Part shown: piece after piece, positions 1 to 8,288 of the stretch
How positions within the stretch are numbered: the stretch's first letter is position 1
How the letters are laid out: each line of letters begins with the position of its first letter
NCBI GenBank assembly: GCA_023410475.1
Contig: JAEYPS010000025.1
Span: 62,001-126,000 of the forward strand
Length of the DNA: 64,000 nt
From: Bacillota bacterium
GTDB lineage: Bacteria > Bacillota > Clostridia > Christensenellales > SZUA-584
Direction of reading: 5' to 3'
Translations under genes and position numbers: made by a program
The notes under the pieces: model-generated
What the model was told of the DNA's origin: nothing
What the model saw: the letters and a program-made list of their open reading frames with translations, nothing else
The model's database searches: none

Positions 1-89
1 TCTTCAATTGCTTTTTGCTGAGGATTGCTACATCCGACAAAGGATAAGATTAGCAACAGCGCCAGAATAAAAATAGTAACTCTTTTCAT
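1..89 (-). CDS. Lipoprotein, N-terminal part only
   Basis: Only the first 29 codons are inside the window; the gene continues past the left edge. The start is ATG at 89-87 (minus strand), preceded by AAAAGGAG about nine bases upstream. The peptide begins MKRVTIFILALLLILSFVGC, a type II signal peptide: two basic residues, a hydrophobic core and the lipobox FVGC, so Cys20 is the predicted lipidation site. The mature protein starts CSNPQQKA. This predicts an extracytoplasmic protein anchored to the membrane, such as a transporter-associated binding protein, but nothing more can be said about its function. Confidence 0.75.
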   Translation of the reverse strand, partial: MKRVTIFILALLLILSFVGCSNPQQKAIE

Positions 90-402
90 TTTAATACTCC
101 TTTTCTCTCTTTCAGTTCTCAGAGTCAATACAGTTGAATTACGAAAACAACTGCTACTGTATCTTTCTTTTGAAACTTACTCCCACCTCCTCGTATTATT
201 CAATCATTTTTAGGATAACATCATCGTTATAGCAATTCAACAAGTAAAACTCGATTACTTAGGCAAAAAAGCCGGTTTGCTTTATTATTTGCTGATATTT
301 TTTGAGTTTAACAGCATTTGTTGAAATGGTGTATATATTTTTATATATCCTAAGAAGACATTATGGATTTATAATTATAACTTTAACAGCGATGTTACTC
401 TG
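90..402. other. AT-rich intergenic region
   Basis: Intergenic stretch between the lipoprotein start and the tRNA terminator. It must hold the promoter of the lipoprotein gene, but no clear -35/-10 pair stands out in this strongly AT-rich sequence. A short open frame on the plus strand at 25-213 lies opposite the signal peptide and has no ribosome binding site. No RNA gene or repeat was seen. Confidence 0.5.
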
Positions 403-428
403 AAAGAAAAAAGCCCTCAAAAGGGCTT
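403..428 (-). terminator. Terminator of the tRNA-fMet/tRNA-Met unit
   Basis: On the minus strand AGCCCT (427-422) pairs with AGGGCT (417-412) across a four-base loop, followed by a run of T. It lies seven bases after the 3' end of tRNA-Met and ends transcription of the tandem tRNA pair. Confidence 0.85.
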
Positions 429-434
429 CTTGCG

Positions 435-511
435 TGGTAGCGGCGATCTGACTCGAACAGATGACACTCCGGGTATGAACCGAATGCTCTAGCCAACTGA
501 GCTACGCCGCC
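435..511 (-). tRNA. tRNA-Met (CAT anticodon, elongator type)
   Basis: 77 nt including an encoded CCA. The acceptor stem is GGCGGCG/CGCCGCT with a G1-U72 wobble, the T loop is TTCGAGT and the anticodon loop TTCATAC gives CAT. The anticodon stem TTCGG/CCGGA lacks the three consecutive G-C pairs of an initiator, and position 1 is paired, so this is an elongator Met tRNA. A CAT tRNA can also be an Ile2 tRNA carrying lysidine; that alternative cannot be fully excluded from sequence. Confidence 0.9.
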
Positions 512-555
512 ACGTATAAACCCGACTGAATTTCCATCCAATCGGGCTTTAATAA

Positions 556-632
<77 letters not shown>

Positions 633-747
633 TCGAACAAGCGCAAGAGTTATTCTATATCAAAACCCTCCGTACGTCAAGGATTTTAATAAAACATTTT
701 AAGTCAAAAATTGTCGGAGGGCAAATGACACTATTATCACACAACAA

Positions 748-1362
748 TCATTCTGAAGGATAAAAAATCACGACATCCGAGCTGTAAGGTTTGTACTGCA
801 CCCATACTCTCTCAAACTCAAGCTCGAATTCCTTTGCGTACGTTGAAACGAACACCGAGCCCTTTTCGTCATCATAGCCGGTGAGCGCCATCCAGTGCCA
901 TGTAAAATCGTCAAGCTCCTCAGATGGGTTTCGCAGTATCAGCAGCGCGGGCATCAAATCTTCGTCGATCGCTTTTTTTATCTCACCGAACACCTCGAGG
1001 TGAGCGGCGTCTCTTGAGAGTACCTTTGACGCAAGCTCCGCGCTCTTTGATTTTGCAAACTGCGCCGTGCTGGAGGCGAAATAGCCCGGGTCGGTGAGAC
1101 CCATTGCGCCGGGCCGGACAAACTGTCTTACTTCATCCATATGAGCAATAAAATCATTTTTTTGAGCCGGAAAACCGTATTGGTATAATGCCGGGCAGCA
1201 AGGATGTTTCGCCGCCATATACATCGTTATCAATGCCGCCGTTGTAGGGCCGCAGCCGGATAATCCGTGCAGCTTGTTTGTATACCAGTGCTGATCGGCC
1301 CCGAAATGCTCGGCGCTGTTTTCATATATTGTTATTGCTTTTATATCAAGCGTCTTTTTCAT
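748..1362 (-). CDS. C39-like papain-fold protein
   Basis: 204 residues, no signal peptide. The motif GLSGCGPTTAALI around Cys37 and a later HWMALTGYDD (near residue 157) match the catalytic Cys and His regions of peptidase C39-like proteins (Peptidase_C39_2 group), where the Cys sits at the start of a helix and the His begins a strand. The ATG start has GGAG eight bases upstream. No transporter or bacteriocin gene is adjacent, so a role in leader-peptide cleavage is not supported; many such proteins are stand-alone cysteine peptidases or inactive relatives. Family placement is moderately secure, substrate unknown. Confidence 0.7.
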   Translation of the reverse strand: MKKTLDIKAITIYENSAEHFGADQHWYTNKLHGLSGCGPTTAALITMYMAAKHPCCPALYQYGFPAQKNDFIAHMDEVRQFVRPGAMGLTDPGYFASSTAQFAKSKSAELASKVLSRDAAHLEVFGEIKKAIDEDLMPALLILRNPSEELDDFTWHWMALTGYDDEKGSVFVSTYAKEFELEFERVWVQYKPYSSDVVIFYPSE

Positions 1363-1533
1363 GCCGTCTCCGTCAAGTTTGTCAGGTAATTATAGCATAC
1401 AAAAGGACCGCAATAAACACTATAATATTTTCAAAAGCCGGGTATTGATGTAATATGTCTTTTAGTCATTTATGAGCTCAAGCATGTACTTACATGGTAT
1501 AATCAAAACGCACTTGTTTATGAGGAGGAACTT

Positions 1534-2034
1534 ATGATAAAGACCATAGCAGGTAAACAGCCTAATTCCACCGAATGCTTTGTATGCGGCGTGAATAATG
1601 ACAAAGGGCTCAAGGCCTCGTTTTTTGAGACGGACGAAAAAGAAGTGGTCTGTGTTTTTACGCCGCACGAGCTTCACCAAAGCTACCCGGGGCGTCTGCA
1701 CGGCGGCATAGCCGCCTGCATACTCGACGAGACGATAGGTAGAGCGATTCAGATTGAAAACCCGGATATCTGGGGCGTAACCGTCGAGCTTACACTCTCG
1801 TACAAAAAGCCTCTGCCCTATTCTGCTAAGCTTAAAGCCGCCGGCAGGATAACGAAAGAAAACCGCCTCCTTTTTGAAGGCGAAGGCGAAATATACACTC
1901 CAGGTGGTGAAGTCGCAGTTACCGCTAAAGCCAGATATGTGAAAATGACTATAGACAGGATATCGCAGGATTTCAGCGCGGGCAGCTGGAAAGTGCTGCT
2001 GGATATCGACGACCCGGCGCAGATTAATATATAA
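1534..2034 (+). CDS. PaaI-family hotdog thioesterase
   Basis: 166 residues. The segment HQSYPGRLHGGIAACILDETIG contains the HGG signature (residues 56-58) of PaaI/YbgC-type hotdog acyl-CoA thioesterases, followed by the helix bearing the general base region (DET). An N-terminal CFVCG and the family-typical KKPLPYSAKL strand are also present. It is predicted to hydrolyse an acyl-CoA thioester in the cytoplasm; the substrate is not readable from sequence. The ATG has a strong GAGGAGG site. It is a single gene, about 75 bases before the next gene on the same strand. Confidence 0.85.
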   Translation: MIKTIAGKQPNSTECFVCGVNNDKGLKASFFETDEKEVVCVFTPHELHQSYPGRLHGGIAACILDETIGRAIQIENPDIWGVTVELTLSYKKPLPYSAKLKAAGRITKENRLLFEGEGEIYTPGGEVAVTAKARYVKMTIDRISQDFSAGSWKVLLDIDDPAQINI

Positions 2035-2108
2035 TCACACACTTTGTCCCCATGCATATCATGTATTATACAAGTTTTTGTAAATATTGTTTGTTTTGGG
2101 GTGTAAAA

Positions 2109-3551
2109 ATGTATAATGCAATAGTAACCGCCAATCTTATCAGCGTCAGAGAGGGCCGCGCAAAAAGCTTTACTCAGCTCGGCACATATAAAAAAGACGA
2201 TAAAATTATTATACTGGACGACGCTCTCAATGAAGACTACGCTATGGTGCTCTGGCAAGCCGGATACGCCTTTTCAAACAAGGGACAGAATATAAAGTTT
2301 GACGACCCGGAGGTTCCCGACCTGACCGGAAACGTGCCGAACGCCAAGGTTACGTCAAATTGCGTCACCGTTCTGGAAGGAAGAGGCCAGGGGGCTGCGG
2401 TTCTGGGCCAGTATACTGCAGGAACTCCCGTTACCGTTTTAGACGAGGCGCTCGACCAGGACTACGCACTGGTGGTGTGGAAGGCGGGCTACGCTTACTC
2501 AAAAAAGGGCCAGTATATCAGCATTATACGGACGCCCGGCGAGACTAACGCCATTGTGACCGCAAACCGTATCAGCGTAAGGGCGGGCCGCGGCCTGAAT
2601 TTCACCAAGCTTGGCGAGTTTAAAAAGGACGACGAGATCGTGGTGCTTGACGACACTCTGGATTACAATTACGTGCATGTCGTCTGGGACGGTTCGGACG
2701 GTTATGCTTACTGCGATTTCGGAAAACATATAAAATTTACCGAAGAGCAGCAGGAAGTCGAATGCTGTCGTGATATAGAGCCTAATGCCATCGTGACTGC
2801 CAATGTTATCAGCGTGCGGGAAGGACGGGGCGTAAACTTTAAAAAGCTGGGCGAGTTTAAAAAGGGAGACATAATAGCCGTTCTCGACGATACTCTGGAC
2901 TATGAATACGCAATGGTCAAGTGGGACGGTAAAAAAGGTTATGCTTACAGCGATTACGGAATGTATATACGCTTTACAGACAAAGAGGTATGCGACTGTG
3001 TTACGGATACACTCAAATTCGCAAAAAGCTGTGTGGGCGGAAAATATATATTCGGCGCTCAGGGTCATAAGATAACCGAGAAATATGTAAGGGCAAGGCA
3101 AAAGGCCTATCCCCAATACTTTACGGGCGGAAGGTTCGAGTTTCTTCTCAATATCGCAAAGCGATGCGATGCCAGCGGCATATGGAAATTCCCGGACGAT
3201 TACGCTTGGGACTGCAGCGGCCTTTGGTGGTGGAGCGCGAACAAAGCGCGTATATACGGCAAGCATATAGATACAACCGCAAACACATTCTATCATTCTT
3301 ATTGTGTTCCGATAAAAAAATCTGAGCTTAAAGCCGGAGACGGGGTTTTTTACAGAAACAGCAAAGGCAGAATAACGCATATGGGATTTATGGGAGAGGG
3401 CGGAATCGTATATGAAGCCGCGTCAGGATATACCGGCGTTGTAATGAACAGCAGCGTTAACGACAGGACCATTCCGAAAATAGTAGGAAGCGGCAATCTC
3501 AAAAAAAGCGCGTGGAACGCTTTCGGGCGGCCGAAGATATTCCTTGAGTAA
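2109..3551 (+). CDS. Four-SH3 NlpC/P60 cell-wall hydrolase-like protein
   Basis: 480 residues from ATG 2109, which has a GGGG ribosome site about seven bases upstream; upstream in-frame codons have no such site. Four tandem SH3-like repeats of about 70 residues each begin N-A-[IK]-V-T and run through a DY/VxW/GYA core (residues about 2-310). The C-terminal NlpC/P60 domain shows DCSGLWWW (catalytic Cys) and ITHMGF (catalytic His). The family cleaves gamma-D-glutamyl-diamino acid bonds in peptidoglycan peptides. No signal peptide or membrane segment precedes the first repeat, which is unusual for a wall hydrolase: either export is non-classical or it acts in the cytoplasm or after lysis. Confidence 0.82.
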   Translation: MYNAIVTANLISVREGRAKSFTQLGTYKKDDKIIILDDALNEDYAMVLWQAGYAFSNKGQNIKFDDPEVPDLTGNVPNAKVTSNCVTVLEGRGQGAAVLGQYTAGTPVTVLDEALDQDYALVVWKAGYAYSKKGQYISIIRTPGETNAIVTANRISVRAGRGLNFTKLGEFKKDDEIVVLDDTLDYNYVHVVWDGSDGYAYCDFGKHIKFTEEQQEVECCRDIEPNAIVTANVISVREGRGVNFKKLGEFKKGDIIAVLDDTLDYEYAMVKWDGKKGYAYSDYGMYIRFTDKEVCDCVTDTLKFAKSCVGGKYIFGAQGHKITEKYVRARQKAYPQYFTGGRFEFLLNIAKRCDASGIWKFPDDYAWDCSGLWWWSANKARIYGKHIDTTANTFYHSYCVPIKKSELKAGDGVFYRNSKGRITHMGFMGEGGIVYEAASGYTGVVMNSSVNDRTIPKIVGSGNLKKSAWNAFGRPKIFLE

Positions 3552-3581
3552 GAGTCTGAGGACTGCTCTTTTGATTTGTAC

Positions 3582-3618
3582 TAAAAAAGATCCCGATAGC
3601 ATCGCCGGGATCTTTTCT
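3582..3618. terminator. Bidirectional terminator
   Basis: GATCCCG (3589-3595) pairs with CGGGATC (3606-3612). T-rich sequence follows on the plus strand and an A-run precedes it, so it can serve both the NlpC/P60 gene and the converging gene that ends at 3627. Confidence 0.85.
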
Positions 3619-3626
3619 CTTTACTC

Positions 3627-5042
3627 TTATTCGGGCTTGAACAGCGATTCGGCGGCAGCCGCATCGACAGGGTCGTTTATCATGAATGAATCAGGCATGT
3701 CCTTGACCATTTCATAATAGTAGCTTAGGTTTTTATCGGTTATAAACGTATTTGCCGAATACTCATATTTAACGCCCTCGGATATAAGCGTACGCCCCTC
3801 TGCAAGCTTTAAAGCTATCTCAAACGCTATCGCAGCGGAACGGGCGGGCGAGGGCTGCGCGCACGCGATAAACTCTCCCGCTTTAGCCGAGAAGAACTTT
3901 GCGGGAGGAGGCGAACGTTTCCCCGAGGCAGGCGGAACCATTACAACCCCGCCGTTTTTAAGAGCGTACCATTTCTTTATGAAACCGGCGCTCGTGTCTC
4001 CGCACATCACTTTCGGGAGCGCCCCAGCGTCTATAAACGCGTCAAGAGCGCCTTCGGCCATTCCCTCTGCTGTTATGACTCCGTCGATCTTTTCATCCTT
4101 GTCAAGAAGCGCGTCAATTGCTTCATTGGCTTTATCTTTGTTCCACGACGCGTAAGCCGCCGAAACGTTTAGTGCAGAATTAGATCTGAGCCTTGCTTCT
4201 ATCGCGGCTTTGCGCTCGGCGTCCACATCGCTGGTTTCACTTCCGAGCACCTGCACTACGCTGCCTGATGAAAGGTTATCGGCCATGAACCTGCCGTACT
4301 TTTCACCCCACGACGTCTGGTTTGAAACTACATTTACGGTATAGCCGGAATCAACGGGAGCGTCGTATGCTATAAGAGGTATCCCTTCTTGTTTTGCCAT
4401 AAACGAAACCATTTTAAAGCTTTCTTCATCCGTCGCGCCCGCTATTATCACATCGACCTCGTTTTTGATAAGGCTTCTCATATCCTGAAGCTGTTGATTA
4501 TAGTCGCCGTGGGCGTCGTAGCAGTACACCCTATATACGAGCCCTTTTTTAACAGCGTCGCCTGTTGCTTGCTCGAGCTTGCCGAGGAGCAGCTTGTCGT
4601 TTTCGCTCTTTACGCTGCCCAGCGTTATGCCTATCGTTATGCCGCTTGTGATAATCTCCTCGTCCTCTTCATCAGTAAAAAGACTGTCATCAGAGCCCTC
4701 TAAGCCGGCAAGCACCCCTTCGTCGATACCCTCATAGCTGTACTCGTCCGTAAACTCGGACAGGTCTATCGTGGGCACCGGAGTTGCCGACAGCGCCTCG
4801 GAAGGCTCGGCCTCGGGACTCACCTGAGCCACGGTTTCCTTTCCGCCGCCCAAAAACAGCGTAACACATATTGCTGCAACAACTAGAATTATGCCCGCGA
4901 CCGCAATGATCTTGGCGTTTCTTCTAAAAAAAGACCTGGCGCCTCTTCTTTTAAGGCTGCGCGCGCCTACCCGCCCTCTTGAGTGACTGCTTCTCGAATA
5001 GCCGCTTCTTGAATAGCCGCCGCCTGTCCTTCTGTTACTCAT
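3627..5042 (-). CDS. Membrane-anchored sugar-binding-type protein (Peripla_BP)
   Basis: 471 residues from ATG 5042 (GGAG ten bases upstream; an in-frame TTG nine bases earlier is too close to the site). A basic, Ser/Arg/Gly-rich cytoplasmic N-terminus precedes one membrane segment (AKIIAVAGIILVVAAICVTL), then an acidic linker and a type I periplasmic-binding domain of the LacI/RbsB group: IKNEVDVIIAGATDEESF, GIPLIAYDAPVDSGYTVNV, DGVITAEGMAEGALDAF and VMCGDTSAGF. Such domains bind sugars or related small ligands outside the cell. It is not a classical lipoprotein and no ABC permease or ATPase is adjacent, so it may be a sensor or an orphan receptor. The KRSPPPAKF stretch near residue 365 is atypical for the fold. 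Confidence 0.75.
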   Translation of the reverse strand: MSNRRTGGGYSRSGYSRSSHSRGRVGARSLKRRGARSFFRRNAKIIAVAGIILVVAAICVTLFLGGGKETVAQVSPEAEPSEALSATPVPTIDLSEFTDEYSYEGIDEGVLAGLEGSDDSLFTDEEDEEIITSGITIGITLGSVKSENDKLLLGKLEQATGDAVKKGLVYRVYCYDAHGDYNQQLQDMRSLIKNEVDVIIAGATDEESFKMVSFMAKQEGIPLIAYDAPVDSGYTVNVVSNQTSWGEKYGRFMADNLSSGSVVQVLGSETSDVDAERKAAIEARLRSNSALNVSAAYASWNKDKANEAIDALLDKDEKIDGVITAEGMAEGALDAFIDAGALPKVMCGDTSAGFIKKWYALKNGGVVMVPPASGKRSPPPAKFFSAKAGEFIACAQPSPARSAAIAFEIALKLAEGRTLISEGVKYEYSANTFITDKNLSYYYEMVKDMPDSFMINDPVDAAAAESLFKPE

Positions 5043-5115
5043 AATAAACAAACTCCAGTATTAAAATTTTCAGCATTACCACCCTAAAAAACTCAACGGC
5101 TTTTTGGGCACTATA

Positions 5116-6693
5116 TTAAGCGCTCTTCTCGCTGTCCCACTTCTCAATAAGCTCGGCAAGTGCGCGTTTCATTTTTTCCGTTTGCTGCGCTCCCGCTGAC
5201 TCAAGCCTGCGCTTTATGTCATCTATTAAGCTCTGCACCGAAACATCCGGTATATCCTTTATATCACGGACAACTCTTGCCGTCGTTTTCTCAAATGTGT
5301 CGGTATCAAACACAGCGAACATTTCGGGAGCAACGGCGTCGTATCCGTTTTTATTAAGCTCGGAAGCGAACAATTCTGCCGTCTTCTCTTCCCCGTGCAT
5401 TACGAATACTTTCTCGACGCCCTTGGAGAAGTGCCCTATCCACTCGATCAGGCCTGCTTTGTCCGCATGCCCCGAAAAGCCGGGAACATAGTCAACAGCG
5501 GCTTTTACCTGTATCTCTTCACCGAATATCTTAACGCTCTTCGCCCCGTCGAGTATGCTCCTGCCAAGCGTTCCGACCGCCTGGTATCCGACAAACAGTA
5601 CTGTTGAGTCATGCTTCCAGAGGTTGTGCTTTAAATGATGTTTTATCCTTCCCGCCTCACACATGCCGCTTGAAGATATTATTATCTTCCGGCGTTCGTC
5701 GAAGTTAATGGCTTTAGATTCGTCGGTAGACTGTGCCACGATCAGCGTGGGAAACGAAAAGAACTTAACTCCCTCTGCCTTGTACGCCATAGCCTCCTCA
5801 TCATAATATCCCTTGCTGCTCGATTCGAATATCTCGGTCGCGGCGATACCGAGGGGGCTGTCTATGTATACCGGTATGTTTTCAAGCCCGGGCACTGTGT
5901 TTTCACGAAGAAACACCGAGATGCTGTACAAAACCTCTTGCGTTCTTCCTACGGCGAAAGAGGGTATTACTATATTTCCTCCCGCTGCGATGCCCTTTTT
6001 AAACGCCTCCGCAAGTTCCTGCCTTGTATCGCTCTGTGTATGCAGGCGGTCGCCGTACGTACTTTCCATAAAGACAATATCGGCTTCTTTTATATACACG
6101 GGGTCGTTTATTATAGGCTTGTCCTTGTTGCCTATGTCGCCGGAAAACACAAGTTTCTTTTGCTTCGAGTTTTCTTCGATAAAGAGCTCTATAGACGCCG
6201 AACCCAAAAGGTGCCCCGCGTCTACAAAGCGCACGGCAATTCCCGGCATAACCGTCTTTTTGATACCGTAATCAACTACGCTTAAGTTTTTTACGGCTTT
6301 ATGTGCGTCTTCGACAGTGTAAAGGGGCTGTATCTCACTTTTGCCCGCGCGAGCGCGCTTTCTGTTCTCCCATTCGGTCTCCATCTCCTGTATATATCCG
6401 GCATCGGGGAACATAATAGAGCATAGCCTCGCCGTGGCTCCCGTGCAGTAAACTTTGCCCTTGAAGCCTTTTTTAACTAGCAGCGGTATCAGCCCCGAGT
6501 GGTCTATATGAGCGTGAGTCAAAAACATCGCGTCTATTTCCTCGGCGTTAAAGGCGAATACATCGAGAGGAAGATCTTTCGCGTCTCTGCCCTGTCTTAA
6601 ACCGCAATCGACCAGAACTTTTTTATCGCCCGTCTCAATAAGGGTGCATGAGCCTGTTACGCATCTTGCCGCACCCAGAAATGTAATGTTCAT
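5116..6693 (-). CDS. Beta-CASP metallo-beta-lactamase, RNase-like
   Basis: 525 residues. The metal site HAHIDH is at residues 60-65, followed by GHLLGSASIEL, SGDIGN and the beta-CASP motifs ESTYGDR, SFAVGRTQEVLY and SSSGMCEAGRIKHHLKHN, then FSGHADKAGLIEW. These are the ordered motifs of CPSF-73/YSH1-like RNases (MBL-fold RNA specificity exonuclease group), which cleave RNA with two zinc ions. The ATG at 6693 has GGGGG six bases upstream; a TTG one codon earlier is unlikely. A C-terminal extension after the MBL core may bind RNA. A riboswitch unit lies 230 bases upstream on the same strand, and a possible promoter with -10 TATAAT near 6742 lies closer. Confidence 0.88.
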   Translation of the reverse strand: MNITFLGAARCVTGSCTLIETGDKKVLVDCGLRQGRDAKDLPLDVFAFNAEEIDAMFLTHAHIDHSGLIPLLVKKGFKGKVYCTGATARLCSIMFPDAGYIQEMETEWENRKRARAGKSEIQPLYTVEDAHKAVKNLSVVDYGIKKTVMPGIAVRFVDAGHLLGSASIELFIEENSKQKKLVFSGDIGNKDKPIINDPVYIKEADIVFMESTYGDRLHTQSDTRQELAEAFKKGIAAGGNIVIPSFAVGRTQEVLYSISVFLRENTVPGLENIPVYIDSPLGIAATEIFESSSKGYYDEEAMAYKAEGVKFFSFPTLIVAQSTDESKAINFDERRKIIISSSGMCEAGRIKHHLKHNLWKHDSTVLFVGYQAVGTLGRSILDGAKSVKIFGEEIQVKAAVDYVPGFSGHADKAGLIEWIGHFSKGVEKVFVMHGEEKTAELFASELNKNGYDAVAPEMFAVFDTDTFEKTTARVVRDIKDIPDVSVQSLIDDIKRRLESAGAQQTEKMKRALAELIEKWDSEKSA

Positions 6694-6861
6694 CAATACC
6701 CCCGAGTCAACATTAAAAAATAAAACTTTATTTGAAGTCTATTATACAACATAGACAGAAAAAATGCCATAAACTGCGCGCTGTTAAATTACGTATATTG
6801 CATACTGTTAGCAAGTGAAAAAAGCAGCCAAAGCTCTTTGATTTATTGGTATATAAACAGA

Positions 6862-6879
6862 AGCGGGGATATCCCCGCT
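6862..6879. repeat. Perfect 18-bp palindrome AGCGGGGATATCCCCGCT
   Basis: Perfect inverted repeat inside the leader between the riboswitch terminator and the beta-CASP gene. It could fold as a seven-pair hairpin with an ATAT loop on either strand. On the minus strand it is followed by TCTGTTTAT, a weak T-tract, so it might be a second attenuator; it could also be a protein-binding palindrome. Confidence 0.6.
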
Positions 6880-6921
6880 CCATATTTAACCGAAAAGGCC
6901 GAATAAACATATTTAATAAAT

Positions 6922-6949
6922 AAAAAAGCTGCCTGATAAAAGAGGCAGC
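6922..6949 (-). terminator. Riboswitch-controlled terminator
   Basis: On the minus strand GCTGCCT (6949-6943) pairs with AGGCAGC (6934-6928), followed by six T. The upstream arm is shared with the 3' end of the c-di-GMP riboswitch (GGCTGCC), so the aptamer and the terminator compete for the same bases. Stabilising the aptamer should disfavour the terminator, which predicts an ON switch. Confidence 0.85.
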
Positions 6950-7018
6950 CGAACCATCATAGCCCTTAGGCTTTAGACTTCATGCTTTGCGCCCATGCCT
7001 TTCGGCGATGGTTGCCGT
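6942..7018 (-). ncRNA. c-di-GMP-I (GEMM-I) riboswitch
   Basis: Read on the minus strand the segment contains GGCAACC, a GAAA-tetraloop hairpin (CCATCGCC-GAAA-GGCATGG, 7013-6995), the conserved GCGCAAAGC junction, AGTCTAAAGCC, GGGCTATGATGG and the closing GGCTGCC. This order matches the GEMM-I class: GAAA tetraloop hairpin, (A/G)CGCAAAGC linker and a second arm ending in GG(C/T)TGCC. A promoter lies just upstream and a terminator overlaps the 3' end. The nearest downstream gene is the beta-CASP RNase-like gene starting 230 bases beyond the terminator, so the regulated product is not certain. Confidence 0.85.
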
Positions 7019-7037
7019 TTGCTCATTTGACATATTC

Positions 7038-7066
7038 AATATAATACATCTTAGCCGATAAGTCAA
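7038..7066 (-). promoter_or_regulatory. Sigma-A promoter of the riboswitch RNA
   Basis: Minus strand: -35 TTGACT (7066-7061), 17-base spacer, -10 TATATT (7043-7038). Transcription should begin near 7031, leaving about 12 bases before the aptamer. Confidence 0.8.
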
Positions 7067-7113
7067 TATTAACATATTATAGATTACGTTTGTATTATTC
7101 ACCATGCAGTGCG

Positions 7114-8241
7114 TTATTCCTGTTTACACCCCGCGGCGCGTTTTTGCTTTACAGACTTTATTAGCCTTGAACCAAGGCTGCGAAGCAGCAGTGCCCCGAA
7201 CAATATTCCCGATATTATGCGGACAAGACTCTGCTCCTCTGTACCCTCTGCCGCGCCCCCGGTTAAAACAGGCAGTGAAAACCATTCGATAATCAAATCG
7301 AGCAATATGCCAAAGCCGACCGCGAACGCTGCGGTGACAGCAACGTACGCCGCCACGGTCTTTTTGCCGAACACCTTTACAAGCGCCGACAGCGAGGCGG
7401 CGTTTGTCGCCGGTCCGGCAAACAGGAACACGAAAGCGGCTCCAGGGCTTATGCCCTTTGCCATCAGCGCGAGCGCTACAGGTATAGATGACGTAGAGCA
7501 GATATACATAGGCAGCCCTATTACAAGCATCAAAAGCATGCCTAAAATACCCGAGCCTATGCTTATATCCGCGAAAAATCCTTCCGGTATCAGCAGCGTT
7601 ATAGCTGCCGCTATGGCCGCGCCCACCGCAAAATGCAAAGATATATCGTCCATGAAGTCAACAAAAGCGTATCTGAACACGCTTTTGAGTTTTGCGCGAA
7701 ACGATGATCTTTCATTCGCGCGCGCCCCGCAATCACCGCAGCTGCCCCCGTCATCGCAACTGTCACCGCAACCGTCACCGCAGCCGTGGCCGCCGCACGA
7801 GCAGCCCGGCTCCTCTTTAACCATATAGTCATGAGCAGCGGCGCCCGTAATCTTTTGTATCAGCGCTCCTCCCGCGGCGCCCGAAATGAAAGCCACGAGC
7901 GGTCGGTATACCGCAAACACCGCGCCCATCATTCCCGCCGTTGCTATTATAGAATCTATACCCGTTTGGGGCGTGGAGATAAGAAACGCCATCGCGGCGG
8001 ATGTATTTGCCCCGTTTTTGCCGAGATATACGGCAGCAGGCAGCACCCCGCACGAGCACAGCGGCAGCGGCACCCCAAAAAGAGCGGCCTTAACAGCCGC
8101 GAATCTGCTGCCCTTGCCAAGATGCTTTACCACGGTATCCCTTTTCAGCGCCGCGTGCAGTACCCCGGCTAATATCATGCCTATAAGCATATACAAAGAC
8201 ATGTCAAGAAATATTTCTATCAGCCTCTCAAAAAACCCCAT
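7114..8241 (-). CDS. SO_0444-type Cu/Zn efflux permease
   Basis: 375 residues, polytopic. The first half has the permease motif PLPLCSCGVLPAAVYLGKNGA and FLISTPQTGIDS, typical of the UPF0718/DUF318 permease family (SO_0444 Cu/Zn efflux group, related to ArsP). The second half repeats the pattern with LPMYICSTSSIPVALALMAKG and GPATNAASL. Between the halves is a hydrophilic loop very rich in Cys, His, Asp and Gly (residues about 148-178; motif SCGGHGCGDGCGDSC), a likely metal-binding segment. It lies 47 bases downstream of an ArsR/SmtB-family repressor, consistent with metal-induced efflux. Metal identity is inference. Confidence 0.87.
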   Translation of the reverse strand: MGFFERLIEIFLDMSLYMLIGMILAGVLHAALKRDTVVKHLGKGSRFAAVKAALFGVPLPLCSCGVLPAAVYLGKNGANTSAAMAFLISTPQTGIDSIIATAGMMGAVFAVYRPLVAFISGAAGGALIQKITGAAAHDYMVKEEPGCSCGGHGCGDGCGDSCDDGGSCGDCGARANERSSFRAKLKSVFRYAFVDFMDDISLHFAVGAAIAAAITLLIPEGFFADISIGSGILGMLLMLVIGLPMYICSTSSIPVALALMAKGISPGAAFVFLFAGPATNAASLSALVKVFGKKTVAAYVAVTAAFAVGFGILLDLIIEWFSLPVLTGGAAEGTEEQSLVRIISGILFGALLLRSLGSRLIKSVKQKRAAGCKQE

Positions 8242-8288
8242 TGTATCCCCCGATAAACTAGTTTTATAGTCTTATTGCGCTATTTTCA

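Noticed and set aside
25..213. 62-codon open frame on the plus strand at the left edge
   Set aside because: It lies opposite a clear lipoprotein signal peptide with ribosome site and has no ribosome site of its own.
6728..6910. 60-codon frame between the riboswitch and the RNase-like gene
   Set aside because: No ribosome site, sequence not protein-like, and it runs through the 18-bp palindrome.
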